Shown here: positions 61,157 through 64,000 of the stretch, piece by piece
How positions within the stretch are numbered: the first letter of the stretch is position 1
Layout of the letters: each line of letters opens with the position of its first letter
NCBI GenBank assembly: GCA_039805905.1
Contig: JBDIVM010000002.1
Span: 186,001 to 250,000 of the forward strand
Length of the DNA stretch: 64,000 nt
Source: Thermohalobaculum sp039805905
Lineage (GTDB): Bacteria; Pseudomonadota; Alphaproteobacteria; Rhodobacterales; Rhodobacteraceae
Direction: 5' to 3'
Position numbers and translations under genes: made by a program
Notes under the pieces: generated by a model
The model's database searches: none
Told to the model about the DNA's origin: nothing
What the model saw: only the letters and a program-made list of their open reading frames with translations

Positions 61157-62326
61157 ATGAGGATCAGCCGTTCGATGTTCGCCGCCAGCGCCGCCATCCT
61201 GATCGCAGGCTCCGCGGCGGCGGCGGAATTCACGCTGCCGGGGCAACTCGCCTGGACCGCTTATGACACCGGCTCGGCCGGCTACAACCAGGCGGTTGCC
61301 ATCGGCGCGGCGCTGCAGGATGCGGCGGGGATCAATTTGCGCGTGCTGCCGGGCAAGAACGACGTCTCGCGCACCGAGCCGCTGCGCCAGGGCAAGGTCG
61401 AGTTCTCGGCCACCGGCGTCGGCGGCTCGTTCATGGCGCAGGAAGGCGTGTTCGAGTTCGGCAAGGAGAACTGGGGCCCGCAGCCGGTGCGCGTGCTGAT
61501 CGCCAACAATGGCACTGCGATCGGGCTCGGGCTCGCGGTCGCGGCCGAGGCCTGCGAGAAGGCGGGCAAGCCGAAATGCGAGGGCTTCAAGTATTCCGAC
61601 CTGAAGGGGATGCGGGTGGCCTGGGTCAAGGGTGCGCCGGCGCTGAATGTCAACAACGAGGCCTATCTCGCCTATGGCGGGCTGACCTGGGACGATGTCG
61701 AGAAGGTCGAGTTCGGCGGTTTCGGCGACAGCTGGAAAGGGATGGTGAACGGCCAGGTCGACGCGGCATTCGCCTCGACCAACTCCGGCATGGCCTACGA
61801 GGCCGCCGCCGGCCCGCGCGGGGTCTACTGGCCGCCGATCGACCCGAACGACACGGAAGCGCTCGCACGGATGAAGTCGGTCGCGCCGTTCTTCGTGCCG
61901 GTGACCGCGACGGTGGGTGCCGCGATCGACGGCGGGCCGGGCACGCCGACCGCGGGCTATGCCTATCCCGTGCTGCTGGCGATGGACAGCCAGGATGCCG
62001 ATCTGGTCTACAACATGACCAAGGCGATGGTGGAACTGTTTCCGGCCTATGACGGCAAGGCGCCGGGAATCGGCGGCTGGGCGCTCGAGCGGCAGAACTT
62101 CGAGTGGGTCGTTCCCTACCATGACGGCGCCATCCGCCTGTTCCGGGAAATCGGCGCCTGGAGCGATGCGGCGCAGAAGCACAACGACATGCTGGTGGCG
62201 CGACAGGCGGCGCTGAAGGCGGCCTGGGACGAACTGAAGGCCGCGGCTCCGGCCGACTGGGAGACCGCCTGGGAGGCCAAACGCCGCGAGGCCCTGAAGG
62301 CGGGCGGGTTCGCGGTGGTGTTCTGA
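61157..62326 (+). CDS. TRAP transporter solute-binding protein, TAXI family
   Basis: A 389-residue periplasmic receptor. The ATG has GGGAGGA six bases upstream and opens a signal peptide (1-23, GSAAAAEF). Family elements are WTAYDTGSAGYNQAVAIGAAL, DVSRTEPLRQGKVEFSATGVGG, DLKGMRVAWVKG and VDAAFASTNSGMAYE. TAXI receptors deliver small carboxylates to a fused TRAP permease, which is the next gene, 13 bases downstream. The ligand is unknown. Confidence 0.95.
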   Translation: MRISRSMFAASAAILIAGSAAAAEFTLPGQLAWTAYDTGSAGYNQAVAIGAALQDAAGINLRVLPGKNDVSRTEPLRQGKVEFSATGVGGSFMAQEGVFEFGKENWGPQPVRVLIANNGTAIGLGLAVAAEACEKAGKPKCEGFKYSDLKGMRVAWVKGAPALNVNNEAYLAYGGLTWDDVEKVEFGGFGDSWKGMVNGQVDAAFASTNSGMAYEAAAGPRGVYWPPIDPNDTEALARMKSVAPFFVPVTATVGAAIDGGPGTPTAGYAYPVLLAMDSQDADLVYNMTKAMVELFPAYDGKAPGIGGWALERQNFEWVVPYHDGAIRLFREIGAWSDAAQKHNDMLVARQAALKAAWDELKAAAPADWETAWEAKRREALKAGGFAVVF

Positions 62327-62339
62327 CCGCGCCGCGCGC

Positions 62340-64000
62340 ATGACCGACACCGCCTCCGGCCCCTCCCCCGCCCTCGGGGAGGGGGCGCCGCTGCGCGCCG
62401 AGGAGCGCGGGGCGGCGCGCGCCGTGATGATCGCCGGCACCCTGGCAGCGGTGCTGCTGTCGGTCAACCAGCTCTTCAACCTGCAACTTTTCGGGCTGGT
62501 GCTGATCGAGGGGCTGTATCTCTACCTGCTGGCGGGGATCTTCCTCGGCCTCACCTTCCTGAGCTTCCGGGCGGGGCCGTCGCCGGCGGCCGGGGTGCCC
62601 TGGTATGACTGGATCCTGGCGCTGGCGGCCTGCGGCAGCGCCGGCTACTTCGCCTCGACCGCCGACCAGAGCCTGGAATCCGGCTGGGAATACGCCCCGC
62701 CCGAGACTGCGCGCTGGGTGGCGCTGGCCTTCTATCTCCTGATCCTCGAGGGGACGCGGCGCGCCGGCGGGCTGGTGCTGTTCCTGATCGTGCTGCTGTT
62801 CTCGCTCTACCCGACCTTCGCCAGCCACATGCCAGACCCGCTGTCGGGCTTCCAGCAACCCTTCATGGACGTGGTGCCCTACCACATCATCTCGTCCGAA
62901 AGCTCGTTCGGCATCCCGATGCGGGCCTTCGGCGGGCTGGTGATCGGCTTCATCCTGTTTGGGGCGGTGCTGCAGCGCACCGGCGGGGGCAGGTTCTTCA
63001 ACGACCTCGCCTTCGCCCTCGTGGGCCGCTACCGGGGCGGTGCCGCCAAGGTGGCGATCTTCGCCTCGGGCTTCATGGGCTCGATGTCGGGATCGGTGAT
63101 CTCGAACGTGCTGACCACCGGCGTGGTCTCGATCCCGGCGATGAAGCGCACCGGCTTCTCGGCCCGCTACGCCGCGGCGACCGAGGCCTGCGCCTCGACC
63201 GGCGGCGTACTGATGCCGCCGATCATGGGGGCGACGGCCTTCGTGATGGCCTCGTTCCTGTCGCGGCCCTATGTCGATATCGCGATTGCGGCGGCGATCC
63301 CGTCGCTGCTGTTCTATTTCGGCCTGTTCGCGCAGATCGACGCCTATTCGGCGCGGCGGGGACTGAAGGGGCTTGCGGCGGCCGAGGTGCCGCCGCTGCT
63401 CGCGGCCATGCGCGAGGGATGGGTCTATCTCTTCGTCTTCGCGCTGCTGATCTACATGATGGTGGCGCTGCGGCAGGAGACGCTGGCACCGTTCTGGGCC
63501 ACCGGGCTGCTGCTGGTGATCAACCAGATCATGAAGCCCCATCGCTTCACGCCGCGGAGCTTCGGCGGGATGATCCTCGGCGTCGGCCGGGCGCTGGCGG
63601 AACTGACCGCGGTGCTGCTCGGGGTGGGGCTGATCGTCGGCTCGTTCTCGGCCACCGGGCTGGCGGGGACACTGGTGAACGAGCTGATCTTCCTCGCCGG
63701 CGACTCGATCGTCATGCTGCTGGTGATGGGGGCGATCACCGCCTTCGTGTTCGGCATGGGGATGACGGTCACCGCCGTCTACATCTTCCTCGCCATCGTG
63801 CTCGCCCCGGCGCTGGAGCAGGCCGGGCTGAACCAGCTCGCCGTGCACCTGTTCATCCTCTACTGGGGCACGGTGAGCTACATCACGCCTCCCGTGGCGC
63901 TGGGCGCCTTCGCGGCGGCGACGCTCGCCGGGGCACCGCCGATGCGCACCGGCTGGGAGGCGATGCGGCTCGGCGGCGTGATCTATCTGGCGCCGTTCTT
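62340..64000 (+). CDS. TRAP transporter fused permease (4TM-12TM), cut by the window end
   Basis: The reading frame opens at the ATG at 62340 (MTDTASGPSPALGEG) and stays open for 553 codons to the right edge, so the C-terminus is missing. No good ribosome site is seen; it may be coupled to the receptor gene. Hydrophobic helices start at about residue 30. The DctQ-like part is followed by the DctM-like core with GFMGSMSGSVISNVLTTG, TEACASTGGVLMPPIMGA and GMGMTVTAVYIFLAIVLAP, all typical of TAXI-TRAP permeases, which are sodium-dependent importers. Confidence 0.95.
   Translation, partial: MTDTASGPSPALGEGAPLRAEERGAARAVMIAGTLAAVLLSVNQLFNLQLFGLVLIEGLYLYLLAGIFLGLTFLSFRAGPSPAAGVPWYDWILALAACGSAGYFASTADQSLESGWEYAPPETARWVALAFYLLILEGTRRAGGLVLFLIVLLFSLYPTFASHMPDPLSGFQQPFMDVVPYHIISSESSFGIPMRAFGGLVIGFILFGAVLQRTGGGRFFNDLAFALVGRYRGGAAKVAIFASGFMGSMSGSVISNVLTTGVVSIPAMKRTGFSARYAAATEACASTGGVLMPPIMGATAFVMASFLSRPYVDIAIAAAIPSLLFYFGLFAQIDAYSARRGLKGLAAAEVPPLLAAMREGWVYLFVFALLIYMMVALRQETLAPFWATGLLLVINQIMKPHRFTPRSFGGMILGVGRALAELTAVLLGVGLIVGSFSATGLAGTLVNELIFLAGDSIVMLLVMGAITAFVFGMGMTVTAVYIFLAIVLAPALEQAGLNQLAVHLFILYWGTVSYITPPVALGAFAAATLAGAPPMRTGWEAMRLGGVIYLAPF

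Noticed and set aside
61650..63848. A 732-codon minus-strand frame opposite the TRAP genes
   Set aside because: Composition rich in H, R, Q, G and E is typical of antisense frames; the plus-strand TRAP permease explains the region.

Overview
The window is 64 kb of GC-rich, gene-dense DNA from an alphaproteobacterium, most likely a Rhodospirillales-like lineage. Nothing in it allows a genus call. The signs are: a DUF2155 gene next to aat and accC-accB; an RNase E whose S1 domain carries a long disordered insertion; a prfB without the programmed frameshift and with SPY in place of the usual SPF; two direct-repeat GTTC/GAAC-N7 LexA boxes of the alphaproteobacterial type; and many CaiB-type CoA-transferases and TRAP-type transport genes. 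I saw no tRNA, rRNA, CRISPR array or insertion sequence.

Positions 1-19.4 kb are a housekeeping core. They hold the probable tail of mlaD, a DUF2155 periplasmic protein, aat, the biotin carboxylase and biotin carrier of acetyl-CoA carboxylase, a DsbA-like oxidoreductase, an M48 chaperone-protease, an aminotransferase, rne, a cell-wall amidase, penicillin-binding protein 1A, prfB, ligA and recG. Just after recG lies the most interesting spot in the window: a pair of perfect LexA boxes, a 42-residue single-span membrane protein with its own ribosome binding site, a structured untranslated stretch and a strong intrinsic terminator. Together these look like a self-contained SOS-induced unit. An AT-rich patch with nested inverted repeats follows.

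Positions 20.3-28.1 kb are accessory metabolism: two CaiB/BaiF CoA-transferases, a malate/lactate dehydrogenase, a DMT exporter, a glycolate-oxidase-like flavoprotein, and a two-subunit CoA-transferase resembling IpdAB. Positions 28.1-32.0 kb hold a propeller/cupredoxin/polytopic-membrane-protein set of unknown role, beside a HisA-like barrel that lacks the catalytic aspartate.

Positions 32-48.9 kb are a mixed catabolic zone with a trifunctional-type beta-oxidation enzyme, a serine hydrolase, an acyltransferase, an IclR regulator, SDR and quinone reductases, MFS transporters, an enolase-superfamily enzyme and an old yellow enzyme. It contains three damaged genes: a hydroxyisobutyrate-dehydrogenase relic, a cyclase relic, and an oxygenase frame interrupted by one TGA. 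This suggests ongoing turnover of accessory genes.

Positions 49-59.3 kb are one tight minus-strand catabolic operon. It runs from a hydroxyacyl-CoA dehydrogenase, cyclase-type hydrolase and ADP-forming acyl-CoA synthetase through a nitronate-monooxygenase-like flavoprotein, DUF35 protein and SCP-x-type thiolase to two acyl-CoA dehydrogenases and an enoyl-CoA hydratase. This reads as activation and complete beta-oxidation of an unusual, perhaps branched or alicyclic, acid. A ThDP enzyme of the acetolactate-synthase family follows, facing away from a TAXI-type TRAP transporter (binding protein plus fused permease) that runs off the right edge.
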